A stretch of 64,000 nt of DNA, taken from contig CM046298.1 of NCBI GenBank assembly GCA_025267735.1, forward strand, positions 29,519,866 to 29,583,865. The letters run 5' to 3'. The DNA comes from Mactra quadrangularis. Lineage: Eukaryota > Mollusca > Bivalvia > Venerida > Mactridae. Positions 27,436 to 38,153 of this stretch are shown here, piece after piece. Below the pieces are notes generated by a model. The model saw nothing but the letters and a program-made list of their open reading frames with translations. It searched no databases and had not been told where the DNA came from. Made by a program: the position numbers and the translations under genes. The first letter of the stretch is position 1. Each line of letters begins with the position of its first letter.

Positions 27436-27652
27436 CAGAGCAACAGATAACCAGCGTATTTGCGTAATTACGCAATAAAAAACAGGCGCCTTCCCTTTCC
27501 TGATGGCTTAGCAAAGGTTTCCTGGCATTTCTGGCGTTTGATGACACAATGCTGTGCATACTTTTGTGTGTGGTGACCAGGTGACAAATCAGCTTGTTTG
27601 TTTACCTGTGAAGAATTTTAAAAATGTATGCATTTTCATTGTTACACTTATT

Positions 27653-28032
27653 TATAGTCCTACAGAATTAACCTGAGCTTTACCTTTATGCAAGAATATA
27701 TTAAACTCAGTATTAACTTCTATTTTTGTTTTGGTTTGTAAATCACGCTTTGTAGGAAGCTTTCGGCAAAATTCACGCACTGAACAATTAACTGAACTTT
27801 GAAACTGTGCCATAATATTGCTGACTTACTTGTTTGCCCAAAAACGAATGTGTCCAAATTTAAAAGTACAATAACATGCCACTTTTTATAAATCGATTTA
27901 TAGTCACATGGGTCGTTATAAACACATGTATAACCGTATACACGCATACGGAAACTCACAATTTGATGTAAGTGAAGTGTGTACTTATTATAATTAGGCA
28001 GTTCAAGCTCAGGTTAATTCTGTTGGACTATA
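27653..28032. mobile_element. MITE-like element with 28-bp terminal inverted repeats
   Basis: TATAGTCCTACAGAATTAAC and a few following bases (27653-27680) are mirrored at 28005-28032 with one mismatch. The ends TAGTCC...GGACTA would allow a TA target duplication of Tc1/mariner type. The 320-bp interior is AT-rich without a transposase, so this would be a non-autonomous element of about 380 bp. Confidence 0.75.
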
Positions 28033-28554
28033 CAAAACATACAGCGACATAAATCATGAAGGAAATTGTTTGTTAAAAGACAAAAATTAAGATAAATAAA
28101 TATTATGAAAGATTTAAGTGTACACGTAGATAGTCATAGAATTAATTGAAAGACAAATCTTGTTGATGGTATAAATGCAAATGTAATTATGCTAAATTAT
28201 TGAAATTGTAAGATAAAATAAAAAAAAAACAAAAAAAACTTTACTTCATCTAAAAGATTGATATTTATGTACTTACTTGTAGCTGGTGTAGAAAATCAAA
28301 CATTGTAACTGAAAATCAAAAGAACAATGAAACTGTAAAAGAGTTGAAATACACATAACTTATAGATTACAGCCATTGATCAAAATATTAGAAGACAGTT
28401 CACAAAAATGTTCCTCAGTTACTGTAGTCTATAACTTCTTTGATAAAGAAACTTTAACAAGTTGGATAAATTCTTAGCTTGGCAATCAAAGAAAACTGAA
28501 GTAAAAAGATGAATGTTTATAAAATAATTGCATATTTCAAAAATGGATATAATT
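28033..28554. other. AT-rich spacer downstream of the Mutator-like gene
   Basis: The stretch is very AT-rich with an A-rich run near 28222-28245. On the minus strand it should contain the 3' UTR of the gene ending at 28555. I found no clear AATAAA there and nothing else of note. Confidence 0.5.
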
Positions 28555-29390
28555 CTATTGAACATTTGCCAAGGTAAGATTTACTGAAAATTGAAAAACT
28601 TTGTTTATAAATGCTGCAGTTGATTGAACTCGAACATCTAATGCCTCACTCCCTCCATAGTAAATGTTCTTTGGAGCCTTTAAGGACACTTCTCGGTTGG
28701 CGTGTTCGCATTGCTGGCTTGACCCTAGGTTCACTAGTTGGCTGGCTTTGGCAATAAAAGGTTTCATAACGTCGTCTAACCGTTGCTTTAACAATTCACC
28801 AGTCAAACTTGATTTGTATGGTAAAGAACGGTGGATATAGGATACATCTTTATTTCTAAGATAACCACAAAACTTTGGCCGACACAACTGATGATCCCCA
28901 AAGTTATGGGGGATAATTGCCTTAAGGTTTTCTTGTAATCCATTCAAGTCCCCACAGTTCTTAGAAAGGGCATATGACACACACTTTTGTAAATGGCTTA
29001 TAGTTATCTTACTGATTTTGATTCCCTGCTCATTTTGTAAACCATAAAAGCTTTTGCCTAAATTTTTTATCACGTGGTTTTTATCATATCTCTTTTTCAA
29101 ACTGACATTGTGCTTGCTTTTAAGTCTGGCTAATAAAGTGTTGTTGCCATCACCTTCAAGAATTTCAACTGGTGTACCTGCTTTTGCTAAAGCCAGCACA
29201 GCTTTCTCTCCACTCTCACTCTCCATGGAACGGGCACAACCAAAGTGGTTTCGTACACATCGGTGTTGTCGTACTTGCTGACCAGGGCGATGACGTCTCC
29301 ACCAATTACATGTTGAACATTGTCTGTGGCAGATGACACTCTTCAGAACCTTTTTCCCCATCTTTGACGAACTCATTAAAAATGTATGAG
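28555..29390 (-). CDS. Terminal exon of the Mutator-like gene (second catalytic motif)
   Basis: The acceptor AAATTTCAG precedes 29390, and the frame starts with two bases completing a Ser codon (T+CT) from the upstream exon. The exon encodes 277 residues to a TAG at 28555-28557. An ATG at 29376 is internal, not a start: the upstream codons HTFL continue the family alignment. The last 15 or so residues (after AAFINKVFQF) do not resemble what I recall of family C-termini and may be lineage-specific. Confidence 0.8.
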
Positions 29391-30680
29391 CTGAAATTTA
29401 AACATGAGCACCAAACTGAAAATTTCATACAAAGTTACATCATTTAAGTACCTTCTGAATATTGTTTGTAAAAATATAGTCAGACAGACAGCTGGGTATC
29501 GGATGCTGTTACATAACACATCATGTTACGTGTAAGAGAGAACTTTCCCTGTTTCATCATTACGAGTATTTTTCAAATTAAGTCAGATATATTAATTTTT
29601 AAAATTATAGTTATCATCTAGAACCAACAAACTTACTCCTAATTCATTCATTGTGTGCTAAATTTGGTAAGATAAGTCACAATTAATTTATAAAATAAGT
29701 GATATTTAATTTATAAAATATTTATATTTCACAATATTGCAAATAGAAGAAGAAATAAAAGTCACAAAACAAACAAAAAACCCAGCTTACATGTAAGGCT
29801 GTCAAAGCCACGCTTTTGCCAAGCTGTATCAGCAGAGCAGGACATACCATACCGACTCTTAGGCTTGAATGTGGAGAGGAGGTTCTTTTTGATGGATGTT
29901 TTTCTACATGTGTTATGGTCAAACAGTTTACACTTTCTTCTATGCTGTCTTGGTGGTGAGGGAGATGCCATTTCAGGGCACTCTGTTTCATTAGTTGTTG
30001 ATACAAATGCAGTTTGGAAGACAGACCTGAAATATTCTAAAACTGTTAGAAATATCTACATTAGTCATTGGATAAAAAAAGTATATGTAACTGAAATATT
30101 TAAAATTGATATTATGGTATAAACATCAGCCAATTTTGAGAGCCAAAAGTGTAGCGTTTTTCGGATAAATGTCAATTGGAATATGTATATGGGTTATTAT
30201 TTATAAGAATCTTTAACTTAAGCTCATATTTTCTCCACCACAATACTAACGCAATGATATATACACATATATATTTTAATAATAATAATTTTGCTGATGA
30301 CATAAATGAAAAAAATATATTGAACAAGGAAAACTTATGTTAACAATATAATATTATATTCATGTATTTCAAGTTCCTTATGTTAAAACAACATTACATT
30401 TTGGTGTTACTGTCGTGCAAGATTGTTGGAAATTATTTTTCGCTAGAAAAACAATTTGACTATTATTCTATTAAAACCAGGACAAGCCCTGTAAAACAGC
30501 TTATGATATATAATATACATAATATAGATAATACATAAAACTTCTCATTTAATATTACAATAAAAACAGTTAACTTACTTGGTTGCTGGTGATGCATCTG
30601 GTAATGGTGCCACACCCAGATCTTCTATGAGACCATCCATGCTAGCTTCTGCCTCTAATGATTCTTTTTGGGAATTTTCA
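28555..30680 (-). CDS. Mutator-like transposase, three 3' exons
   Basis: Three minus-strand exons join in phase with GT-AG borders: 30680-30579, 30026-29791 and 29390-28555, the last ending in TAG. Together they encode about 390 residues. The middle exon has an S/T/K/R-rich linker, then SCSADTAWQKRGFDSLT, whose Asp fits the first catalytic Asp of the invertebrate Mutator-like (MULE-related) transposase family. The last exon has a CSTCNWW zinc-type motif, EILEGDGNNTLL (second acidic motif), KNHVIKNLGKSFYGL, IPHNFGDHQLC, YIHRSLPYK, LGSSQQCEHANREV and a YGGSEALD-type end, all in the order expected for that family. The joins recreate family sequence across the last border, which supports the splice sites. 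The N-terminal zinc-binding region is not in these exons. Intact frames over 390 codons suggest a recently active or domesticated gene. I do not know whether it is expressed. Confidence 0.82.
29791..30026 (-). CDS. Internal exon of the Mutator-like gene (first catalytic Asp)
   Basis: The acceptor AATATTTCAG ends at 30027 and the donor is GTAAGC at 29790. The exon has 236 nt with entry phase 2 and exit phase 1. It encodes a basic, Ser/Pro-rich stretch followed by RYGMSCSADTAWQKRG, with the Asp matching the first catalytic position of the family. Two other overlapping open frames here are shadows. Confidence 0.75.
30579..30680 (-). CDS. Internal acidic exon of the Mutator-like gene
   Basis: This exon of 102 nt has the acceptor TTTTTTATAG before 30680 and the donor AA|GTAAGT at 30579/30578. 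It encodes an acidic linker that includes KESLEAEASMDGLIEDLG. Its last two bases plus the first base of the next exon make a Lys codon, keeping the frame. It has no recognisable domain. Support comes from splice sites and frame continuity only. Confidence 0.6.
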
Positions 30681-30970
30681 CTATAAAAAAATACAGTACA
30701 GTTTATTTCTGTGTTTTAAAAAAAATTAAGACAAAGTGTTTGTTAGTGTGTTATTAATTCCCTTTTGTGATAATTCATACATGTACATTACCTATGACAG
30801 TCTTTTTTGTAATTTAGATGAAACAGAGTCTAACTCTTAAGTTCTAGTCTATGTACATGCATGTAGACAGTCACAGAAAATTTCAATAGGTGTTCTCTAT
30901 GAACAGATTCGAGTGGGCCTGTGTCATAAAATGTTAACTGTGGTAAGTGCTTCCTGGGCATTGGCTAGTG

Positions 30971-31945
30971 TACGAGGGGGGATCCAGAAATTCGTGGACA
31001 CCTTGCATGAAACAAAAGGTAATGAAGCCAGTCACATGAACTTCTAGTATCTTTTAAAGTGAGCATTTGTCAACAAATTTACAAAATATTGTAAAGATTC
31101 GATCATAATTAATGATTCTGCACTATTTTATATACATGGACGTGATGAAATGCGGCGCAGCTCATGGCGTCTCATGTTGTCAAAAGAAGCAAACTTAATT
31201 ACTGTTTTGCCTTATAACTCTTCAAAGCATTCCCCCTTTGACATGTACGATGCATTTCTAGCTCATCTGTTACAATTCTGCTAACAGTTCCAAACAATAA
31301 AAACAGAGAATAACTGAGAATCGTAAAATTATCCATATGATTTCATTTACCATCTCATGCAAATTTTCCTTAGTTTCTCTGACTCTGTTTCTCAGACTGC
31401 GAATCATTCCCTATACCTTCCAATCCATTCGAAAATCGGAGAAGCTACTTATACACTATTGTACGACACACTGATGGTTTATATGTCACACTTTCTATCA
31501 TTGTTTTTGTCTTGCTTAATGTTTTTTCGAGATTTACACAGAATTGTATAACTGTCTGCAGTTTTGCTGGTTACATGACGTCCATTTTTTATGAAGCTGT
31601 TTTCATAGCTCCTTTTATTAAACACCAGTGTATAATGCCCGCAACGTCAAATTTCTTCTAAAACTTACAGAATGACGTCATGCATGTCTAAACAACGTTA
31701 TTATAACGTTTCCTGCAATTTTCTTTATTTGAACAGATTTAACATGAGAAAAAATTAGTTGTGCCGCGATTTCGATACTTCATATTTTGATGACGTCATA
31801 AATAGATGAAAAATGCAATTGATGTTTTAAAATTTTGTCCATTTATTAAAAAAAGCATTGATTAATGATATCCTAACAAATCAGCACGGTAGGACGTCAT
31901 GTTATGGAGATACAGTGTCCACAAATTTTTGGATCACCCCTCGTA
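30971..31945. mobile_element. Non-autonomous Tc1/mariner-type element, about 971 bp
   Basis: Terminal inverted repeats of about 31 bp with four mismatches (start TACGAGGGGGGATCCAGAAA; right end, read inward, TACGAGGGGTGATCCAAAAA) sit inside TA dinucleotides at 30971-30972 and 31944-31945, as expected of the IS630-Tc1-mariner superfamily. The interior is AT-rich with no transposase ORF on either strand. The short open frame at 31357-31551 looks random. The right half holds several GACGTC palindromes (31575, 31673, 31791, 31893). Confidence 0.85.
31575..31900. promoter_or_regulatory. Cluster of CRE-like TGACGTCA palindromes
   Basis: Perfect TGACGTCA occurs at 31673-31680 and 31791-31798. Near matches lie at 31575-31583 (ATGACGTCC) and 31893-31900 (GACGTCAT). 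CREB/ATF proteins bind this palindrome in animals. Four in 330 bp inside a transposon is notable in AT-rich DNA, but regulatory use is inference. Confidence 0.35.
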
Positions 31946-33699
31946 AACTCAAAAAATATTAACAATTGTTCTAAGTTCACAATAATCTTTGCAATAGCCC
32001 TTCATCTTATACCACTTTCTCTTAATAACATAACAAAACTCTTTGAGCCTATGCCAATAAAAACAACAAGAAAGCTTTGAACACAGGTATGAATTTTTCA
32101 AGTTGAAAGATTCCATTGCATTATAATCACATAAGTCATAAGTAGGTGTGATATTATCAAAGTTGAATTTCACATGCTAAAATCTAACCTTTGAAGTAAA
32201 AGTATACAAGGGCATAACTTGAACACTGTTTAGTCCCTTCACAGTTATGTACAACCAATCAGTAGGAACACTTCTCTCATTTCAATTATCTTGATTATTC
32301 AATACAATAATCAACTTTAAAAGTTCAGATTTAACTGTCAAAGTATAAATTAGGCATTACTAAAAATAAATGTGGTAGTATAATAGAGCCATGACTCTCA
32401 AAGTAATACACCATTACCTCCTTTTTTGGTTAATAGATAATCATAATGATAAACAAGTAAAGCAGCTTTTTATTAGTGTTGAAAAAATTTCAAATTGAAA
32501 AACAACATTAACAATATTTTGCAATTGTTTAAATTGTGAGGGTGATAAAAATCTAAAATGTTTGATCCAGAGTTATGTCCAGTCACAGTGTGGTAATTTG
32601 AGTCCCAATGAAAAATACAAAATCCCAGTTGGTTATCTTGAACAGTGTTGAAGATGTAAGCCAGATAAAAAAGTCAATAAAGACTGATGGAAATGTAGTC
32701 TACTTATATTTCCTCAATTCTGATTCTTCAACATACTCAATAATTCCATCCTCAATGTACATTATTTTGTATTCTGAAACAAACAAAGCATCAATGTATT
32801 CAAAGTAAAACCACAAGCAAGCTAGGAATACTTTTGTAGTGTCACCCTCTTAGTTGTCTTCTTACAAAACTAATTTTTGTGGTTCTATCTTCGTATGGTA
32901 TACCTGTAATATAAAATACAGAATAAAAGGACAAACAATGGTTCTCACCACTTTCAGTGTCTACTGGCAAATGGGCCGATTACAGTATTTCACTAGCGGA
33001 CCTGCGCGCATGCGCTGACAGGTTGACTCCGCCCTAATGTAAGGTGTTGATGACATGTAATAATTGTAGGAGCGATGTGTATAAATTAATGAGGATGATT
33101 ATGATAATAAATGAAATGGGGTGAATAGAAATGAAAGAATTAGATTATAGACAATATATATAACATGGGCAAGTGACCCTGCGACAGTAGCATGAAACAA
33201 CATTAGCTCCGATGAGAAGGGCAATACATGCCCATGTAATGTCTATATTAGGAACTTGTTGCAGATCAAAGACATGCAACAATAAAAGTGACAGAAAAAT
33301 ACTCATTAAAAGTGATGATGAATTCAGATTTCAGCAATTTTAATCTTTGACACAGCAATCTCAGAATCTATAAGTCACATGGTTTAAATATTTACTGTAA
33401 AGATTTGGTGAACAAAGGTAAGGCATTTGTTGAGTTATCTCCCGGCAAAGTTTTTTCATCAAGATCTCAGTATCAAATGAGACATCCTTGATCCAACAGC
33501 TACTAAAAGTTAAGATTAAGATAGCCGAGGTACAGCTGTTTGCGATGAATTGTCTTGACAAGCAAGTGTCCAAAGGTTGCCTGACAGATAGGCAGACAAC
33601 ACTTTTTACTTACTGGGTATATACAATTGAGTAAAAAATGTACTTAATAAAGTCACTAATTTACGCATTTTATGAAAACAGTAGAGAAGAATGTAGTTA
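31946..33699. other. AT-rich non-coding spacer, probably intron
   Basis: No exon with credible family homology is seen. If the Mutator-like exons form one gene, this is part of its largest intron. The only GC-rich island is around 32975-33040 and holds the NRF1-like palindrome described separately. A short inverted pair (ACATGGGCA/TGCCCATGT) lies near 33163 and 33230. Confidence 0.5.
33006..33015. promoter_or_regulatory. NRF1-like palindrome GCGCATGCGC
   Basis: The perfect palindrome GCGCATGCGC lies in a local CpG-rich patch (CCTGCGCGCATGCGCTGACA) in otherwise AT-rich DNA. This is the core of the NRF1 site used in many animal promoters. No transcript start can be confirmed here. A weaker relative, GGCGCATGCGT, lies near 42966. 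Confidence 0.3.
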
Positions 33700-33910
33700 A
33701 TATTACGTTGCGCTGACGTTGTGATATTGGGTTATGTATGTAATTTTCTTGTAAATTCAATTTTGTAGTTTTTTTCCAGTTCTTAATTAATTTTTTGTGA
33801 CACTCAGCATCTGATCTGTTCAAAATTAATTTAACATAAGTCAATCAAAATCCGCTTCTACTTATTTTTACAACAAATGCTTTAATCACAACGTCAGCGT
33901 AACGTTATAT
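33700..33910. mobile_element. MITE-like element with 26-bp inverted repeats
   Basis: The arms 33700-33725 (containing CGCTGACGTTGTGAT) and 33885-33910 are inverted copies with two mismatches, framing a 211-bp AT-rich element without coding capacity. I could not define a target-site duplication. Confidence 0.65.
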
Positions 33911-34591
33911 AAACATCGTTGTAATGAAGGTAATTTTACATTGAACGCGATATTGTGAAAAACTGAGAACGTTCACTTTCCTTTTTTATTTCATTAAAAT
34001 GACACAAAAAGTGCGTAGATTTCAAAAATAGCGATAAGAATTTGACCACCATTCTGCTTTAATTTGAAAATAAATGTTATAACTCGGCAATTGGCGAAAC
34101 CTTTTAGACGTGAAAACCCTTAATTCAGTGATGAAATGTACAATCTTTACAAATGACGTGATATTAAGATAATCGGAACAAAATGATTGTATGCAACAAC
34201 ATTTCAGAAACATTTCGGTATAATTATCATTGACCTGGGACATTCAATATCTCAAATATGTGGGTTTAATGTACTTGCATGCCTATTTTTAGAGCGAACC
34301 ATTGTGACGTCCATGACGTCGTGAAAAAACGACAACGTTGCTAAGGTTTCCAGAAAAGCAAACAAGAAGTATGAAGGTATCTGCCTGCCAACTTTTATCA
34401 TGATCGGTGAACAAAATATTTTTTTCGTTTTTCCCTCCGAGTAAGGTACCGACCCACCTTAACTACAAAATAGTTTACACCATCTTTAAAAGTTAACATG
34501 GGAATTATATATACTCCTTGAAATATGTTGACAATACATATCAAAGCCAGGTTAAGACTACTTTATGGGGTTTTTGTCCAAGAAACAAATC
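33911..34591. other. Non-coding spacer
   Basis: This is AT-rich with no supported exon. TGTGACGTCCATGACGTC at 34303-34320 gives two more CRE half-palindromes outside the mariner-type element. Nothing else stood out. Confidence 0.4.
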
Positions 34592-34835
34592 AGTGGTGCT
34601 TTTCACAAAAATTCTTTCGAAAAAAATCTTCGTAAGTCAGTTTTATATAATTAGCACATCTAAGTCAGATGGATAATAAGCATTACTATGATATGATGTT
34701 CAAAAGATATACACAATTCTACACAATTTGTATAATATTTAGAATTGATAAGCCAAAAAATGAGCGTATTATTAATGATTCTTGCGTTTGACTTAGGAAG
34801 ATTTTTTCGTAAGAATTTTTGTGAAAAGCACCACT
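34592..34835. repeat. Imperfect inverted repeat with 48-bp arms
   Basis: The arm 34592-34639 (starts AGTGGTGCTTTTCACAAAAA) is mirrored by 34789-34835 with a few mismatches and a 1-bp gap. The spacer is about 149 bp. It could be a MITE or a foldback element. The homology does not clearly extend beyond the arms. Confidence 0.7.
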
Positions 34836-35049
34836 AGCTAGTAAAAACATTATCATGACCCGATATTGCACAGACTTGTAAACCCCTATCAAAATCATGA
34901 ATTCCCAATTAGCTTTGCAGCTCACAGTCTAAAGAAAACACTTACACACCATCTATGAATCACACCTTTAGCATGCCTGCTACAATATGGAATTATGTAA
35001 CACAAAAATTCTCATTTGATTTATATAATCCAAGTAAGATATCTATATT

Positions 35050-35336
35050 TATTTATTGGATTTAAAGCCATATCAACACAATTTAGGTCATTTCACGGCG
35101 TCCAGCGCACCTAACCTAGCTTTCCTGGACCATCGTCTATAACCAGTACTCACCTACCCTTCCACAAGGCCTGAAACTTCTCCATATCATCTAATCAATG
35201 GAGGAAAAGTCAACATTATTGTCAAATTTTCATGGAAGGGTAGGCCTATAACCTCCCCGGTGGGATTCAAACCTGCACCCCCTGGAGCACGAGTATCCAA
35301 ATCCCGGGGCATTACCAACTGCGCTATCGACCCTGG
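35050..35336 (-). mobile_element. tRNA-derived SINE (family 1), minus-strand copy
   Basis: Read on the minus strand, it begins with a tRNA-like head (A-box region GATAGCGCAGTTGGTAATG, B-box region GGTTTGAATCCCACC), continues through a conserved body with TTTTCATGGAAGG-type and TCCAGGAAAGCTAGGTTAGG segments, and ends in a short AATAAA-rich tail. It aligns throughout with the plus-strand copy at 38554-38826. Pol III would transcribe an active copy. Mobilisation would need a partner LINE that is not in this window. I cannot assign a named SINE family with certainty. Confidence 0.85.
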
Positions 35337-35721
35337 TTTAAAGATATCTATAACACTGAAAAGATATTATACAACCATATCTGTACCTTAAGTTTCTCTA
35401 ATTCTTCTTTAATATTATTTTCCATAATATCATAATATTACTGTCTGCTTCAAAAGACATCTACAAAAAATAACAAAGTTCATTCATTATAAAATAATCA
35501 TTGAAATGATATCTGCAGCAATGATTAATGTAACAAAACCTAATTATTAAGTCCACATAGGTTACACAATATATATATTGAGCCCAAACCATGTTTGGAC
35601 CATGTTTCTTAATACTGTTATGACAGTTATCTTATTCTTAACAGCTTGATTTGTTTGGCAAGTTAAACAAAATAGTAATTTAAAACCATCAATTATCATC
35701 AATAAAAGCCAAATTGTCTCT
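35337..35721. other. Non-coding spacer with a weak exon-like stretch
   Basis: On the minus strand, 35439-35390 could encode a short charged peptide (MENNIKEELEKLK) ending at a GTACAG donor. Upstream of its ATG the same frame meets a stop soon after the possible acceptor, and its phase does not fit the neighbouring candidate exons, so I do not call it. Confidence 0.3.
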
Positions 35722-35968
35722 GTATTGTTTTTTCTCAACTGTCAAAGCTTGAATAATTTCACGGTGACTGAAAGCATTGTTTTTGTACTGGCGACCGAAT
35801 TGTAATTAAAAATATTTTGACTAAAACTTATCATACAGCATTAGAAGCTTAACTCAATCAGAATACACACTTTCGGAAACTCATGAGTGTATTATGACAA
35901 TAATTTTAACAAACGCATTGACCGTGAAATTATTCATGTTTTGACAGTTGAGAAAAAACGAACAATAC
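35722..35968. mobile_element. MITE, about 247 bp, with inverted repeats of about 45 bp
   Basis: The left end (GTATTGTTTTTTCTCAACTG, then TCAAAGCTTGAATAATTTCACGG) is mirrored at the right end with few differences (a CG insertion, and AACATG for AGCTTG). The interior has no coding potential. A diverged relative lies at 63777-63990 at the window edge, so this is a dispersed family. I could not decide on the target-site duplication. Confidence 0.85.
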
Positions 35969-36881
35969 CTCAACTCTTCTGATCAATCCATTAAAACACA
36001 CACAGATGAATGTTTACCAATCACAATATACATACTTAAGACTCTATGACAATAGGTCATAACAATAAATGTATTCAATATTCTATGAACTTATATTGAA
36101 TTAATATCTTATCAAAGATGAAAGAAATAGTTGTAGAACAAATAAATATCTTATAAACATAAATAATGTATTGTTTATACTAAGAAAACTTGAATTGTTT
36201 ATTGACTTTCATTACAAAAGTGATCTGCAAAAAATTAACAGACAATAACAATAACAATATATGCTTACCACATGGTCATCTTATTCAGTCTCAACTGCTA
36301 TAGATGACTATTTCTTTCTAGATACATTTAAACTCTTACTGGAAAATAAGTGTTTAAAACATAAAAAAGGTAAATAATTTATATCAGATATAAACCTGAC
36401 ATTTGAAAGAGAGTCTATCTCATCGGAAAAAAGTTTCTGTGTATCCAAGTAAAACAAAATAATATTATGCATTTAGGTACAATATATTTAGAGGACCTTT
36501 GATTAATTGGCAGGAGGAAATCAGTTAAATATGTAAAGGGAGGTATAAGCAACAAATAAAATCAACACTGGTTCAAGTTGCTGAGTGGAAGAAATGTTCT
36601 AAAAACTTATGTCAAAAAACTATGAAATATTCATAACAATTTAGGTGTAATAAAAAGTTTTCTAGTCGTAGAACAATAATTTCTCTAGGAGAACAACATC
36701 CATAGTTCAAGTAAATAATAAGTGCACTCAAAGTGCTCCATAACAAGCAAGTGCATCTGCTAATCTATGCAATAGCACAACCTTTCATCAATGACATTCA
36801 GTTTTCATGTTTATAATAAAATGTGTATTCAATGAATACATTAGTAATTCATACACATGTATATTCATATTTTATACTTAC
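35969..36881. other. AT-rich spacer or intron
   Basis: I see no supported gene, RNA or repeat family member. One GTAAGC donor-like site at about 36265 follows a 20- to 29-nt open stretch on the minus strand, too short to call. Confidence 0.4.
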
Positions 36882-36951
36882 ATGCTTTCTTTGTAGGCTT
36901 TAAAACCTTTTTCCTTCCAAGTAGTCAGCAATTGTAGTTGAGTGTCTCTAC
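36882..36951 (-). CDS. Candidate small exon
   Basis: On the minus strand the acceptor CCCTAAG ends at 36952 and a strong donor GCAT|GTAAGTA follows 36882. The 70-nt exon, entry phase 1 (G+GT), encodes RDTQLQLLTTWKEKGFKAYK plus two residues. No domain is recognised. The phases agree both with the candidate exon at 37026-37083 upstream and with the exon at 30579-30680 downstream (AT+T). This agreement and the donor are the only support. Confidence 0.4.
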
Positions 36952-37025
36952 CTTAGGGCAACAAACTGAGTAAAAGCAGTTTGCTTCACTTTACCTTAAA
37001 GACTCGGCAATACTCCAAACATTAC

Positions 37026-37083
37026 CTGAAACATCAGCCAGAGATGACATAGTTCTTAACTTATTTCTGGTTTCTGATGCACT
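37026..37083 (-). CDS. Candidate small exon
   Basis: On the minus strand the good acceptor TATCTTGCAG is followed by 58 nt open in phase 0, encoding SASETRNKLRTMSSLADVS, and a consensus donor TTTCAG|GTAATG. Entry phase 0 matches the exit phase of the exon at 39635-39734. The peptide matches no family I know. It may be a linker exon in a Mutator-like gene or an unrelated exon. Confidence 0.45.
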
Positions 37084-38088
37084 CTGCAAGATAAACATAA
37101 CACATTGATAAAATTAATATTCAATGATGTATAAAATGATGCAGGCGTGACCAAGCATTTCCATGTTGGACTGGTAATCATTGGATAGCCAGCTCAGTGT
37201 TGGTTTAAATCACATCCAAACCTACCCAGTTGTGCACGAAACTTTATTCAACAAGCTCAAATCTGGTGTACCAGTAAGTGGACTTGAAAGTGATAAATCT
37301 TAGTTGTAAGAAATTGTTATACATTAGAGCTAAAATAAGTAAGTATACTATATGTATAAAATGAAGCAGTCTGAGTATTTTGAACTAATGATCTATGAAA
37401 CACCACATGTGATAAAGTCTTTCAGTCTCCTTGCAATGGTCAGAAAGACATAAAACATGACCTTGGGCATGTCTGTGATAATAAAATGGTTTGATTACTT
37501 AGAAATATTAATACAAACTAAACGAATCATGATCTGACTTGTTCACATCCAAGCCCATGCATTCCTTGCCAAAACATTTAGACAAATGTTATACCTTGAA
37601 AATCCCTGATTATTCTGATAGCTAGGTACCAATCATTAAGTTGAAAGTGCATTTCTTGCACATCAAAATTAACAGTCTAATTGTCAAGATTTAAACCAAT
37701 TATCCAATAACGCACATTGTGTAAAGTACACTTCCTACTACATAACCACTTCTCCCACATGTTGCTATAAATTTGCTTTTTGCATACTTCGAAAAAGTGA
37801 TTATGTTGAATAAATGGCATGACTTTAAATTGATTTTTATTTTGCAATTAAGTTTAACAATTATATATTGATGAACATAATTATAGTGACATTTATATGC
37901 ATTTTGAAGCAAAATTTACATGCCCCAAAAACATTTTTCAGTGCTTCCCTCAATTCATTATTTTTCAATGGTTTTCCATATGGTAATGTTGTTACCTAGC
38001 ATAGGGGTTCCCAATTAACTTACACCATGTTCCATCACAGCTGGAATGGTCACCAAAAGGATTGTTAACATTGGCATCTAAACCTTGT
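37084..38088. other. Non-coding spacer or intron
   Basis: AT-rich; no supported feature. The 70-codon minus-strand frame at 37700-37912 has no splice or homology support. Confidence 0.4.
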
Positions 38089-38153
38089 GAATAGGTCAAC
38101 ATTAGCATATTCCTGAGGGTATAACTCAGGAATATGCTAATGTTGACCTATTC
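38089..38153. repeat. Perfect palindrome, 29-bp arms, 7-bp loop
   Basis: The arm 38089-38117 (starts GAATAGGTCAACATTAGCAT) is an exact reverse complement of 38125-38153, with GGTATAA between. Such a perfect cruciform-capable repeat is either very recent or kept by copying. It is not a terminator context, because no gene abuts it. Confidence 0.95.

Noticed and set aside
33163..33240. Short inverted repeat ACATGGGCA/TGCCCATGT
   Set aside because: Nine-base arms separated by about 60 bp are expected by chance at this scale.
35390..35439. Small exon encoding a coiled-coil-like peptide on the minus strand
   Set aside because: The frame meets a stop close after the possible acceptor and the phase does not fit neighbouring exons.
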